From assembly GCA_033344775.1 (NCBI GenBank), contig JAWPMT010000007.1, positions 496,001-560,000 on the forward strand: a stretch of 64,000 nucleotides of DNA, given 5' to 3'. The position numbers and the translations under genes are program-made. The notes under the pieces are model-generated. The model made no database searches. It was given only the letters and a program-made list of their open reading frames with translations, and was not told the DNA's origin. Origin of the DNA: Cytophagales bacterium (lineage in GTDB: Bacteria; Bacteroidota; Bacteroidia; Cytophagales; Cyclobacteriaceae). Below, piece by piece: positions 15,248-25,283 of this stretch; the stretch's first letter is position 1; every line of letters starts with the position of its first letter.

Positions 15248-18200
15248 TCATTCTATGGTTTCAAGGATATCGGAGAGTGTCATAACAGGGCTGACTGTTT
15301 GGTAGTATTGGGTGTCTAATTCCTGGATTTTAAAATAAAGAAAATGATGACCGTCATAATTCTCCATCCACTCGTGCAACTTCATTCTTACATAGTTATA
15401 AGGCTGCTCTGACAAAGTACCAGCCTTAAGTATCAACTCTAAATAAGATCGGCGACCATCGAAATCCCAGTCTCCTAGATTTTTTTTAATCAAGGTTTCG
15501 TAAATATCAGTGAGGTCTTTATAAGTCTTGCTTAGCAGAGTATCATTTGCACTTATGGTAGATTGAAAACCGTGCCTAACCGGTAGATCATTATTTCTTT
15601 TAATCCATTTGAATAGTTCTCGGCAGCTTGATACAAATGAAAAATTCATCATTCGTTGGATCAGCTCAAGCTGTTTGTCTGAATCTTCAATTGTCTCACA
15701 TAATGTTAAACAAAGGTCTTCAAGTCTTAGGTATTCATTGTCATTCAACAGATCAAGAGCGTGGAGTATTGTGTATAAAGGAAATCTGTGAATGTCCTCA
15801 GTTAGTTGTTCCATGTCGCCATTGAGTTCAAAATAAGCATCTAGAAGATTGTTCTTTTGGTGATCTCTAAAACGATCTGATCTAATCGCTGAAAGTATAA
15901 ATGGTAATGAGTCAATCATGTTTTGACTTGCCGCGAATGAAGCTAAGTTCGTGAACACATCTTGAGCAAGATTCTCAGATAGAATTTCTAAAACTTTCTC
16001 TTTAGTTTCTTCAAGCCCACATTTCTCAGATATCCACCTTAAGAGCTCTGTAGGCCTATCAACTTTTTGGTCTTCTGTATCACCCTCTATTCCCAATAGA
16101 AGGTAAGATGATGCCATATATAATAAGTCTAAGATCACATGATAAGGAACATCAAATTCGTGATGTCGTATTAAGAATGTGATATATACTTCTAATCGTT
16201 TAACAGAAATCTGGTTTCCAGATTCCGTCAATGCTGTCTTAAAGTCACAATCGGCAAGGTTTTTTTCAGTCCATAACTTTAACAGATGAATATCTCTAGG
16301 TTGTAATGCAACATTATGACTTCTTTCTTGTGATACGAGCTCCGTCATTTGGATCCACTCCCATGTTTTACTATCATCAATGTGATTCACGAACTGGTCA
16401 AATGTCACTCCTTGCTCCGTGGAGATCCCTCTGAGTATGTCCAAAGCAAAATTCTCATTGAGTTCAGAATCCAATTCTTTCCGGGTAATACGACGTAGCA
16501 TTTCATTTTTGAAAAGGATTTCCTTGCCGAATTTTTCAAAAATCCTTCGAGCCAATTGAACTAGAGCCTCTTTGTTATGAAGGAAATCGATAGTTTCCTT
16601 ACGCTTTCGGTTCATAATTTCGTCCCACGATGGTTCTGGTGGATCATACAGGAATTTATTGCCGGAGAATTCATTGATTTTCGTATGAAACCATTCTCGA
16701 ACCTCCTTGTCCTCGCCACTTAATGTGTTTCTAAATATTCGCACATAGTCATCTGAGATTTTGTTGGAGACATAGCTGTCATAAACCAACTTTACTTCGT
16801 CAATTCCAGCGACTCTTGACATGACCCAGAAACTATCATCCTGGTGGCTATTGGATTTCTGGAAGAGTTTCCGAAATACTTTATGTTGAAGACTTGCTTT
16901 TGCTATTGAATCTAATAATTTCTTTTCTAATTTCGGTATGTGGGTGCGTTCAACAAAAATCAATAGCTTAACAAAAGAATCAAGAATTAATGGATCTTTT
17001 AGATCATAGTCTTGACACTTATTTACGATGGCTTCAATAATACCTTCTTGATCAGAAAGGTCCGAATGTCTCGGTAATTGAATTATCCAATCAATAAGCC
17101 TTATAAGAGAATCGCGACTATGAATATTGGAAAATGCTTCAATCAAGTGTTCCGATTCCAAATTTGTGAAAACGTCTCTCCTTCTTCGTTTTGAATTCCT
17201 TGTTACACCTAGATCTTTAACCTGTGACGCGCCGTCAATTAATAGCGAAAGGTATTTATCGCTCAGTCCATTGGATTTTATAAACAAATACAATCCTGCT
17301 CGTATATATTGACTTCTACCAAACCCTTCATTAGAGTGCAATAATTCGATAATGGATTCGCTTTGCACTTCTAACTTTAATAAAAGCTTTACCGTCTTGT
17401 AGTAGAAATATTCGTCAATACCATTTTCCCCCAGAATAACTATTAGTTTCTTTATTACTGTTTGTTTCTGTTCAGAATTAAACTCGAAGCCTTCTAAAAA
17501 TTCTAAGGTGTGTAAGAGAATCTTGCTATCCTTAGAATTCAGTCTGCCCTTTAACCACTCGAAAGCGTCAGGACTGCCAGAAATAAAAAGAGAGATGTCA
17601 TGGGTGCTGAATTTTTCACTTCTTACCCACAAGTCTCTACTCTCATATTTCATTACTATTTGCTGCGCTAAATTCAATCGGGTCGATAAATCCAATTTCT
17701 CTTTCTCCATGCGGAATAGCAGTTCCGGCTCATACTCCAGTAAGAAATGGATCACGTTTTTGTTTAAATCAGAATTCCCGTCTAAGATTCCAATTAAAAA
17801 GGTTAGGGTATTAACCCAATTAGGCTTGATTATCTTATTGGATGGCGGAAATGTGGCTATTCGTTTGATAAAATCGAATCCCATTTCTCTTAAAAAAATG
17901 GCAGAAAAGTATTCTCGGAAATTGTTATGCTCAAATTCCCATTTGTTTCCGTCACTTCTATTGAACAAAAAAGATCTTTGAATACGTTGTAACATTTCAG
18001 GATCAAGAACAATCTCTTGTAATTCTTCGAATTCATCTAGCGAGCCTTTACCAAGACATTGACATACAAATGCAATTTTGTAAATCTCCTTTTTGATTTT
18101 CTTGGTATAGTTTCTTAAGTCAACTCCTATGAGTTTGAATTTCTCGAGATCGCTTTCGATTTTCTTCGTTGTTAGGTGGTCAAAAAGGTCAGAACGTTTT

Positions 18201-19405
18201 TCTGGCAAGAACCCATTCTCAATATGCAATTCCGTGATCTTGATAAGATAAAACGGTGATCTAATCAGGTCCAGTAAATTTCTGTTCCATAAGTTCGTAT
18301 AGAATTCTTCGCCCTTTTTTCCTAGTTCTCCTTCTAAGTAGTGAAGGATAACTCCGGTACTCAGTGGAGCAAGAGAATAGGTTTCATACCCCTCTAATGG
18401 GCCCTTTCCCTCTTGATCTAACGGATATTGATTATTCCTACAGCTGACTACTATTTTGATACTTCCATACAGTTTCGAAAACTTGTTAAGTTTCCTAATG
18501 AAAAAGTCGCTTTGAGATGTGTGAACTTCATCTAGCGCGTCAAAGATTATAATGATATTTTCTGGAGGGATTAGTAACCATTGCTCGCATTCGAGGCGTA
18601 ACAGGTCTTCAATACTTTCATTGCCATACTCTCCCAGATTGATGTGAATTGGAAATTTCGTATCCTGATTCGAAAGGACAAAAGCCAGATTTTTGAATTC
18701 AACGCTTTTCCCGAAACCACCCACTCCAAGAATTACAATTCTATCTTTCTCTAGCAGTAAATCTTCAAGTCTGATTGAATCCGACTTCCAAAGCTGATGT
18801 GAAACATGATCATATTCGAGATTGGAGGAGGTAAATTCAAGAAATGGAACCAGTGTGCGTTCTAAATACTTCGGAACATTTGGATACGAGATGGGCGATA
18901 AGTCTTCTAGCTTCGTCTTGTTTGACGCAAGGTCAACCAGAAGGCTTTTCATCGCTTGCAATTCCTCTTCTACTCGAAAGACTCCTTCCTGTATTGAAAC
19001 AAGATCTTGTGAACTTGCCCACTCAGCTAAGGACTTTCTTGTCTCTTCACGTTGAATAAGTTCATTAAAATAATTAGACATGAAAACTTCAAAGAAGTCT
19101 TCTGGAAGGTTGTTAAAGTAGATTTCCTTGGATAACTCTTCTTTATCTATTTCACCATATGCAAACAATACTTCTTGCAATTGAGCTTTAATTTCCGGTT
19201 TATTGAATACCTGCCGCAAATCTCCTCCGAAGAGACGCCCTGAGTAATTTTCATCAACTTTGATCAAGGTGCTGGATAAAGCTTGATCAAAAGCACTGCC
19301 AACGGCGTGCTTTTGCCAGAAATCCTTGAATGAAATTAGTACTCCTACACTGGATTTGATGGTTTTTAAGGTCTTAAGTAAAGCAATGATTGAACTGAAA
19401 TCCAT
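15248..19405 (-). CDS. Large NACHT/STAND NTPase, probable anti-phage sensor
   Basis: A 1385-aa P-loop NTPase. Walker A is ILGVGGFGKSVEF (about residues 225-237), Walker B is IIIIFDALDEV (about 284-294), and a sensor segment VVSCRNNQYP follows, which is the NACHT order. The ~200-residue N-terminus is helical with no effector domain I can name. The ~850 residues after the NTPase are leucine-rich and alpha-helical, as in ligand-sensing superhelices of STAND ATPases. Bacterial NACHT proteins are established phage-defence sensors that oligomerise on recognising an invader. It is divergent from the single-helix membrane protein at 19575. Confidence 0.85.
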   Translation of the reverse strand: MDFSSIIALLKTLKTIKSSVGVLISFKDFWQKHAVGSAFDQALSSTLIKVDENYSGRLFGGDLRQVFNKPEIKAQLQEVLFAYGEIDKEELSKEIYFNNLPEDFFEVFMSNYFNELIQREETRKSLAEWASSQDLVSIQEGVFRVEEELQAMKSLLVDLASNKTKLEDLSPISYPNVPKYLERTLVPFLEFTSSNLEYDHVSHQLWKSDSIRLEDLLLEKDRIVILGVGGFGKSVEFKNLAFVLSNQDTKFPIHINLGEYGNESIEDLLRLECEQWLLIPPENIIIIFDALDEVHTSQSDFFIRKLNKFSKLYGSIKIVVSCRNNQYPLDQEGKGPLEGYETYSLAPLSTGVILHYLEGELGKKGEEFYTNLWNRNLLDLIRSPFYLIKITELHIENGFLPEKRSDLFDHLTTKKIESDLEKFKLIGVDLRNYTKKIKKEIYKIAFVCQCLGKGSLDEFEELQEIVLDPEMLQRIQRSFLFNRSDGNKWEFEHNNFREYFSAIFLREMGFDFIKRIATFPPSNKIIKPNWVNTLTFLIGILDGNSDLNKNVIHFLLEYEPELLFRMEKEKLDLSTRLNLAQQIVMKYESRDLWVRSEKFSTHDISLFISGSPDAFEWLKGRLNSKDSKILLHTLEFLEGFEFNSEQKQTVIKKLIVILGENGIDEYFYYKTVKLLLKLEVQSESIIELLHSNEGFGRSQYIRAGLYLFIKSNGLSDKYLSLLIDGASQVKDLGVTRNSKRRRRDVFTNLESEHLIEAFSNIHSRDSLIRLIDWIIQLPRHSDLSDQEGIIEAIVNKCQDYDLKDPLILDSFVKLLIFVERTHIPKLEKKLLDSIAKASLQHKVFRKLFQKSNSHQDDSFWVMSRVAGIDEVKLVYDSYVSNKISDDYVRIFRNTLSGEDKEVREWFHTKINEFSGNKFLYDPPEPSWDEIMNRKRKETIDFLHNKEALVQLARRIFEKFGKEILFKNEMLRRITRKELDSELNENFALDILRGISTEQGVTFDQFVNHIDDSKTWEWIQMTELVSQERSHNVALQPRDIHLLKLWTEKNLADCDFKTALTESGNQISVKRLEVYITFLIRHHEFDVPYHVILDLLYMASSYLLLGIEGDTEDQKVDRPTELLRWISEKCGLEETKEKVLEILSENLAQDVFTNLASFAASQNMIDSLPFILSAIRSDRFRDHQKNNLLDAYFELNGDMEQLTEDIHRFPLYTILHALDLLNDNEYLRLEDLCLTLCETIEDSDKQLELIQRMMNFSFVSSCRELFKWIKRNNDLPVRHGFQSTISANDTLLSKTYKDLTDIYETLIKKNLGDWDFDGRRSYLELILKAGTLSEQPYNYVRMKLHEWMENYDGHHFLYFKIQELDTQYYQTVSPVMTLSDILETIE

Positions 19406-19574
19406 ATTTATGTTCCGAAGTTATCGACCTTTTATTGCAACATTTCTAGTAAATATAACAGGCAGTTGATGTGTTTTTCCGTTATTTAGGTTTTTTGCTG
19501 AAGATGTTAATCGATGAATTGCTGAGTTTAAGTCTTTGAGTCATATAAGAGGATTAAGAAGTAGTTATCATATT

Positions 19575-20204
19575 ATGGAATTCCCGGAAACAGAGATTGT
19601 AAAGTTGATATTGGCAGGGTTTAGAACTCTTGCGATTCTGTTGGCCTCTATTGTTGGAATATATGGAATCAATTCCTGGCGAAGAGAAACAAGGTGGAAA
19701 AGGAAATATGAATTAGCCGAAGAGATCTTGGCTTTGGTCTATGAAGCAAAAGAAAATATTGCGATGATTCGGCAAGACTTCAGTTGGTCTAGTGAAGGGA
19801 GAACAAGAGAGAAACTAGAAAATGAGACAGTTGAAGAAACAGAAATTCGAAATTCCGCCTATGTCACCATTGAGCGAGCAAATACAGTGAAAGAGACATT
19901 TTATAAACTTCAATCGCTAAAGTTTCGTTTTGCCGCAGTATTTAATCAACGTGATACTTCCTTTTTCGATGAATTAATTCGAACTAGAAATAAATTAATC
20001 TCTTCCGCCTTTAGATTGGCCGATGCTAGAGTCAGAATGTTAAATAAGGAATCGAATTACGTCCAAGAGTCTGAACTTATTGATAAGCTTGAAAAGGTTA
20101 TTTGGTCTGATTATGAAGGACAAGATGAAATCTCCTTGAAAGTTGAAAAGGTCGTGGTAGAGATAGAGATGATATGTAGTACTGTTATCAGGAAGAGTAC
20201 TTAA
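19575..20204 (+). CDS. Membrane-anchored helical hypothetical protein
   Basis: One N-terminal transmembrane helix (about residues 10-35, ILAGFRTLAILLASIVGIYG) is followed by a ~165-residue charged, largely alpha-helical cytoplasmic region (ETRWKRKYELAEEILALVYE). I chose the ATG at 19575; the frame extends to a TTG at 19536, but the added residues have no obvious role. It is divergent from the NACHT gene with 169 bp between, so a shared regulatory region is possible. Function unknown. Confidence 0.7.
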   Translation: MEFPETEIVKLILAGFRTLAILLASIVGIYGINSWRRETRWKRKYELAEEILALVYEAKENIAMIRQDFSWSSEGRTREKLENETVEETEIRNSAYVTIERANTVKETFYKLQSLKFRFAAVFNQRDTSFFDELIRTRNKLISSAFRLADARVRMLNKESNYVQESELIDKLEKVIWSDYEGQDEISLKVEKVVVEIEMICSTVIRKST

Positions 20205-20408
20205 GCTTATTTCTTGAATTTTTCAACATCGAATTTGGCACGGAACTCGGTTAATCTGGTATAGATTAATAGATTTTGCGCGAAAATGACGCCCTTTACC
20301 TCACAAAACGTTTTTTAGTTTCTTGCGTTAGTTCCTTGTAATCTCAATAAGAAACCACATAGTGATATACCTGGGTGTATCGCGTAAAATCATTCCTATA
20401 AACTCACA

Positions 20409-21668
20409 ATGGAAGAAAGGACTCAAGGTGCATGGGTAATTCACCACACGAAGAAAATTAGGGAATTCAAGAACGCTCCTGAATTCGAAGATATTGAACT
20501 TGCTGGTAAATGCGGACTGTTTTTATCAAGCTTGGCGGCTTCAAAGGAACAGAGTTATCTTAACGCAAACAAAGTAAACACTATTGCCGAGGCTTCCAAT
20601 ATAAATAAGCGTCTAGAGCTACCTATTATTAAAGATACCCTGCAAAAAGCGAAACTGATTGATATTTCTAGTAAGGGTGATATTTCAGTATTAGGAATCA
20701 CTACCTCTAAAGTTCTGGATCATACTTCCCAAATTTTTAAGGATTCGACCACCGATGATTTCCAGAAAGCATCATTGGAACTGGCAAATTATAGCTCAGA
20801 TAGACCCGTTCAAGGAGATCTAGTCAAAGAATATATCAGTGACACCTATCATCTTAGTTCCGAAAAGAATAAGAAGTTGTTTCAACTCTCAGAAGAAATT
20901 GGATTAATTGATTACGAAGAATTCGATTCTGAAAAGGTTTACTTCAATGGAAATCTTTTTAGAAGAGACGCGATTGCAAAAACTTCCAAAGTCTTGTCTT
21001 CATTGAGTGATGAAGATTCCCGGAAAATTACTGAAGTCGATAACTTGATTAAATCGGAAGGCTGTATAACGCAAGAATCAGCTATCAGAATATTGGGAAG
21101 CATTCTTCTTTCCAAATTACAGTCAATTGCGATGTATGATTTCAATGAAGTGAGTAACAATCAGCACTCAATGGTCTTTATAACAAAACCGTCCTCTTTT
21201 TCAAAGTTTGGTAACCCGTTTGAAGATGATGCTTTAGATATGGCAAAAGCCTTTATTGCTTCATTGACGTATGGAATGAAAATCAGTAGTCCAGATAGAG
21301 GACAGATACAAGGGCATTCGATGCTGGTCAACACTATCCGGAAATTACTGCGAGGTGAAAGTGTTGGTCCATGTACAGCTATAGGACAGGATTATCTTGT
21401 TCTAGTGGTAAATAGAGTTATCGAATTAAAGCATAGTCGCGGTTCATTGTACTCCATGCGTTTACTCAAATTTGATATAGGTAGATTAGCCTTGGATGTT
21501 CTTGAAAAAGGTGATTCAGCCGAACAAGCATCATTAGAATTAGATTTTAAGAGCTCGAGTGTAACAAATTATACGGGACCGGAGGATAATAGAATGAGAA
21601 TAAGGCGAAAGAAAAGCACCTCAAAGAAGATAAATGTCGGAGAACTCCTAAGAACGATGCGCAACTAA
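20409..21668 (+). CDS. Hypothetical protein of a two-gene unit with a nuclease
   Basis: A 419-aa soluble protein of no family I can name. It is mostly helical, with segments resembling winged-helix pieces (INKRLELPIIKDTLQKAKLIDISSKG trimmed here to IIKDTLQKAKLID; a second near residue 215), then a mixed alpha/beta C-terminal half and a basic tail (RIRRKKSTSKK). It is followed after 2 bp by the PD-(D/E)xK-like gene, so the products probably act together, this one perhaps as DNA- or target-recognition subunit. That assignment is inference from layout. Confidence 0.7.
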   Translation: MEERTQGAWVIHHTKKIREFKNAPEFEDIELAGKCGLFLSSLAASKEQSYLNANKVNTIAEASNINKRLELPIIKDTLQKAKLIDISSKGDISVLGITTSKVLDHTSQIFKDSTTDDFQKASLELANYSSDRPVQGDLVKEYISDTYHLSSEKNKKLFQLSEEIGLIDYEEFDSEKVYFNGNLFRRDAIAKTSKVLSSLSDEDSRKITEVDNLIKSEGCITQESAIRILGSILLSKLQSIAMYDFNEVSNNQHSMVFITKPSSFSKFGNPFEDDALDMAKAFIASLTYGMKISSPDRGQIQGHSMLVNTIRKLLRGESVGPCTAIGQDYLVLVVNRVIELKHSRGSLYSMRLLKFDIGRLALDVLEKGDSAEQASLELDFKSSSVTNYTGPEDNRMRIRRKKSTSKKINVGELLRTMRN

Positions 21669-21670
21669 AA

Positions 21671-22693
21671 ATGGGGAAACAAGCTGAATTATTCAAAGGG
21701 GAATTGATGGAAGAAAAATTGCGTCAGTATTTCCTGGAAGCTGGTTATTATGTCGCAAGAGGTGTAAAGTATCATTTCAAAGGAAATGAAATAACTGATG
21801 TTGATTTATTTCTTTATGGTAGGTTTTCTAGCTTATCGAGGGAACGGTTGAATGTCGATTTAAAGAACAAAAAATCATCAAAAGCATTTGAGAGAATCCT
21901 TTGGGCAAAAGGTCTGCAGCAACTATTGGAATTTGAGGGTTGTGTTGTGGCCACAATGGATAGAAGAGAAGTTGTCCGTATGTATGGGCAACAAAATGGA
22001 GTAAAAATTCTGGATGGAAGTTTCCTTCAAAAACTAAACTATAGTCTTACTGAAAGATATTCAGAAGAAGAATTTTTAGAAGAACTATTAAGATTTAAAA
22101 GCTTTAAAACACACAATAATAAATCGTGGAAGATTATATATGAGAGGTCAAAATCAATGCTCTTAAATGAATTGGATTTTAGCGGTTTCAATTCAAATCT
22201 GATTACTGCTAAATACTTTGCTCAAAGAGTCTTTGATCATCAGAAAGCTTCTACGGCCTTGAGAGCACTTTACATTGTCCTTTCTCATGGTATGATAATT
22301 CTGGATTTTCTTCTTAAGGATATAGCTTTTATGGAGCAAAAACTAAGACACGAGTCTTTGAATGACGGGTTGAAGTTTGGCAATTTAGGTAGAGAAGGAG
22401 TCAACCGTACTATTGAAATGGCAGTCCAAATTGCAGGATCTGATCTTTCCCCAAGTTCGATTCGAAAGTCTATTGAGACTAATGAAATGGACATTCTTCG
22501 AGAATATTTTTCAAAGTCTGAAGTTTCGCGAAATCTTTTTAAAGTAGCTATTGAGTTCGAGCGAGCAAGTTTTGCGAGAAACATAATTCATCCAGATAAT
22601 CTGAACATTGAGCTTAAAGGGATAGTTGCTGTAATGCTAGATTACTTCGAGATTAAAAGACAGGATTTTTTCAACATCAACTTAAATCCGTAA
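21671..22693 (+). CDS. PD-(D/E)xK-like nuclease of a two-gene unit
   Basis: The N-terminal ~85 residues read as a restriction-endonuclease-like fold: Glu11 and Glu14 in the first helix, ITDVDLFLYGR with Asp45, and NVDLKNKK with Asp63-x-Lys65. This gives the order helix, D, (D/E)xK. The remaining ~250 residues are helical, rich in Arg and Lys, and unrecognised. It begins 2 bp after the preceding stop. Position inside the island supports a defence role, with DNA cleavage by this protein, but the family has not been identified. Confidence 0.65.
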   Translation: MGKQAELFKGELMEEKLRQYFLEAGYYVARGVKYHFKGNEITDVDLFLYGRFSSLSRERLNVDLKNKKSSKAFERILWAKGLQQLLEFEGCVVATMDRREVVRMYGQQNGVKILDGSFLQKLNYSLTERYSEEEFLEELLRFKSFKTHNNKSWKIIYERSKSMLLNELDFSGFNSNLITAKYFAQRVFDHQKASTALRALYIVLSHGMIILDFLLKDIAFMEQKLRHESLNDGLKFGNLGREGVNRTIEMAVQIAGSDLSPSSIRKSIETNEMDILREYFSKSEVSRNLFKVAIEFERASFARNIIHPDNLNIELKGIVAVMLDYFEIKRQDFFNINLNP

Positions 22694-22706
22694 GTATTTC
22701 GTTTAA

Positions 22707-23354
22707 TCAGCATCGCTTATCCCTTCCATTCTCATAATTAATCAGGTTCACCATTTCCCTCATTCTGCTCCGTACTCTGTTGCCGTAGAGTTCGTCCATT
22801 TCTGTACTGTTGAGGTTTGTAGTGATGTGAGTAAGCATGCCTTGGGAAATAAATAGGTCGTACCTGGATAGTAGAATTTCGGCCATCACATTGCATTCGT
22901 TTCCGAAATATTTCAAAGTGTCTTCAGCGCCCAGGTCATCAAAGCAATAAGTCTTAGGCCGCCACTCCTGATTGTTATGCCTGAAAGATTGATCACTGTA
23001 ACGTTGTATAACCTTATAGCCTTCCTGAATGAATTCAAACGAAACCTTTCTGCAGGAGGCCATGACATGATGATTATGTGCGGCAGTAATGAAACGAAAC
23101 AGATTCATAAGTGAGGTCTTACCACAACCTACCGGTCCGGTCAATAGAATGCCTTTTCTGAAGCTGATACCCAGTTTTTCGGCATTGTCCTGGTCTTTCA
23201 TGAAATACACCAGGAGCTTAAAGATTACTTCATGATCCTCCTCCACAATATGAAAGTGATCTCCATAGAATCGCTTTCCGGAATGCTCCAGGACGGAGAG
23301 ACATTCTTGGAATGGGAATATGTTAGAGCGGTTCTCCATAGTTCTTGTTTTCAT
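22707..23354 (-). CDS. DnaC/IstB-like AAA+ ATPase
   Basis: A 215-aa P-loop ATPase with Walker A GPVGCGKTS, Walker B CFDDLGAE and a sensor-1 THITTNLN, the pattern of DnaC/IstB helicase loaders. In mobile elements such proteins load the replicative helicase or assist DNA processing. Its 5' end overlaps the preceding winged-helix gene by 32 bp; a start at the second methionine (23339) would shorten the overlap. It is the last gene of a leftward operon with RteC-like, excisionase-like and winged-helix genes. Confidence 0.8.
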   Translation of the reverse strand: MKTRTMENRSNIFPFQECLSVLEHSGKRFYGDHFHIVEEDHEVIFKLLVYFMKDQDNAEKLGISFRKGILLTGPVGCGKTSLMNLFRFITAAHNHHVMASCRKVSFEFIQEGYKVIQRYSDQSFRHNNQEWRPKTYCFDDLGAEDTLKYFGNECNVMAEILLSRYDLFISQGMLTHITTNLNSTEMDELYGNRVRSRMREMVNLINYENGRDKRC

Positions 23355-23712
23355 TGACGCCTTTAGTTATTCGTTTAGGTTGCATTGAGTTGCTGGAGGG
23401 GCTATTGCCGGAGTTCTTTCCAAAATATAGGAACTGTACCATGCTACCTTTAAATGGATTGTGTGAGGGTTTGTATTCAATGTATCCCCACTGATGTAGG
23501 TCTTTCAGGCACTTTGTGTAGGTATTAGCCGAGCCAATCTTAGAGATCCGCATAAGCTCCGACCGGTCCACTGATAATGGATTCCTAAATCGGCTTTGGT
23601 TCCAATAGTGGAAAAGTGCCAAGTACAAGGAGACATGACTTGCATTGAGCCTGTCATCCTCCTGTACTTTAGCCATTAAGCCATTGAAGTGACTGATAAA
23701 GTTTACATCCAT
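23323..23712 (-). CDS. Winged-helix replication-initiator-like protein
   Basis: A 129-aa protein whose first ~90 residues form a winged helix-turn-helix (LSVDRSELMRISKIGSANTY, then LKDLHQWGYIEY), like DnaD/RepA-type replication proteins of Bacteroidota mobile elements. The C-terminal ~35 residues are polar and disordered. It overlaps the DnaC-like ATPase gene by 32 bp, so coupled translation and a joint role in element replication or transfer are likely. Confidence 0.72.
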   Translation of the reverse strand: MDVNFISHFNGLMAKVQEDDRLNASHVSLYLALFHYWNQSRFRNPLSVDRSELMRISKIGSANTYTKCLKDLHQWGYIEYKPSHNPFKGSMVQFLYFGKNSGNSPSSNSMQPKRITKGVNENKNYGEPL

Positions 23713-23742
23713 GTGATTTGCTCACGTGATGGTCACACTTGA

Positions 23743-24018
23743 TCAGGCGTTATTGTACTTGTTGTTATCGATCATATCTATGATGTCCTGGTATTCATAG
23801 AAGATGATCCCTTGCACCTTGGTGTAAGGTAGGTGGCCATTTACTCTGAGGTTTTGTAGTGATCCAGCTGATATTTTCAGCATCTTACGCACCTCTGAGG
23901 ATTTTAGCCATTTCCTATTTGATCCTCCGTCATTGTCTTGGATCAAAGTTTGTAAATCTCCCAATAGTTCTGTTTTGAATTCACGGAGATCCTCTTTAGT
24001 GATGATTTCTGTAGCCAT
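23743..24018 (-). CDS. Excisionase-like helix-turn-helix protein
   Basis: A 91-aa protein with a C-terminal HTH_17/MerR-like domain (KWLKSSEVRKMLKISAGSLQ, then a wing with GHLPYTKVQG). Proteins of this shape serve as recombination directionality factors in Bacteroidota conjugative and mobilisable elements. It sits between the RteC-like regulator and the winged-helix gene, the expected place for excision control. The GGTTAAC motifs near both element ends are candidate binding sites. Confidence 0.78.
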   Translation of the reverse strand: MATEIITKEDLREFKTELLGDLQTLIQDNDGGSNRKWLKSSEVRKMLKISAGSLQNLRVNGHLPYTKVQGIIFYEYQDIIDMIDNNKYNNA

Positions 24019-24105
24019 AAGAAACGTTTATTTGTTTTTGTTTTCAATGGCCCAAATATGTAAGGTGGAAATAACTTTTATTGACAACTTGTCACCACCT
24101 TGTCA

Positions 24106-24930
24106 CTAATTTTTTTCATTTTCTTCATTAATTCTCCTGATAAGGGCAATTTTCATCTCTTCCAGGAAGGTAGCTGGCTCTTTCCTTTGCTTTATTGAGT
24201 GAAATCCTCTGTAAATTTTGGTCAAATCTATTCCGAGCATCAGTCCAAACCATTCTGCGACGACTTTTACATCACTTTTCATGTTCGGGTGACTTGCCAA
24301 ACCATATATATTTTCCATTATTTCAATTTTCGTACCCTCCCATTCTAAAGGTTTTGGGAATTGACAAGGTGGTGACAACTTGCCATTTTTTAAGGCCGCC
24401 TGCTCTCGATTTAAAAAGGACTGAAATTTCTCTGTGGCCAATAGGATTGATAGGGTTGTATCGGCAGGAGAACTGAATGCTGGATCAGGAGGCAACTCTA
24501 AATGATTATGAATGTTTGAATCATAAGGCCTATGAGTAAAGAATACCTTATCGGAGCTTTCGGAATTCATTTGTTTGTATTTGTACAGCTCTGGGTATTC
24601 TCGAAAGATCAAGCTGTTTCTTTCAATTTGATCTTCAATAAAGGCCTTTGTTAGCTTGGGATAGCCGAAAGGTTTATTCTGGAGGTAGTGCTGTACATAT
24701 CTTTGGAATTGCAGCTCTGAGATGAATTTAGGTTTAATCGTCTTGAAGAATGTTATTTGTTCTTCTTCATTATGGTCGGATTTCAAATACAGATTCTTGA
24801 GTTCGTCTCTCAGTCTAAGGCAAGTTTGGATGTTCTTTAATACGGATTGTATTGATTCAGCTTCCGCAGGATTGAATTGTTCGATTTCGATTTCTAAGCG
24901 ATTCACAAGATCGCGATAAAGTTGTTCCAT
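24106..24930 (-). CDS. RteC-family regulator
   Basis: A 274-aa protein resembling RteC, the activator of excision genes in CTnDOT-type Bacteroides conjugative transposons. Visible features are an all-helical N-terminus, ITFFKTIKPKFISEL in the middle of the RteC-like first half, and a C-terminal helical region. It heads a leftward operon with the excisionase-like, winged-helix and DnaC-like genes, consistent with excision control. The ~350 bp upstream contains only small palindromes, for example GTATCG/CGATAC at 24961-24978. Confidence 0.75.
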   Translation of the reverse strand: MEQLYRDLVNRLEIEIEQFNPAEAESIQSVLKNIQTCLRLRDELKNLYLKSDHNEEEQITFFKTIKPKFISELQFQRYVQHYLQNKPFGYPKLTKAFIEDQIERNSLIFREYPELYKYKQMNSESSDKVFFTHRPYDSNIHNHLELPPDPAFSSPADTTLSILLATEKFQSFLNREQAALKNGKLSPPCQFPKPLEWEGTKIEIMENIYGLASHPNMKSDVKVVAEWFGLMLGIDLTKIYRGFHSIKQRKEPATFLEEMKIALIRRINEENEKN

Positions 24931-25268
24931 TTGTTAACATTTGTTCGTTGTTATGCATTCGTATCGATTGTACGATACTTATAACCTTCTCCGTAGGGGT
25001 GGTGTAGAAAAGGCCCAAATAGTGAGAATTCCGAAGCTCTTAATGACTAGTACAGACTCATAAACGAACAAAAGGTTTCGAAAAGTATGTGTTTTTCCTT
25101 TGCAAATTTCGCCAAAAGAAATTGCACTTTAACGGGATTAGTTGTTGTAAGTAACTCAATGTAGGTGAGGGGGAATTTGTTGCTGGATGATCTTAGAAAT
25201 ACATGTTTGTATCAAATCTCGGTGTGCTGCGTACATTATGTTGTCATTTGCGCGTTAATTGAATTCAT
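24931..25268. other. Intergenic region upstream of the RteC gene
   Basis: No ORF with protein character is visible on either strand. It contains the short inverted repeat GTATCG-N6-CGATAC (24961-24978), which could be an operator of the leftward RteC operon, and the promoter of the next small module at its right end. Confidence 0.4.
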
Positions 25269-25276
25269 TACTTTTG
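25269..25276 (+). promoter_or_regulatory. Bacteroidota -7 box of small module 1
   Basis: TACTTTTG matches the Bacteroidota TAnnTTTG promoter element. It lies only 8 bp before the ATG at 25284, so the message would have almost no leader. Confidence 0.45.
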
Positions 25277-25283
25277 CGATGAA

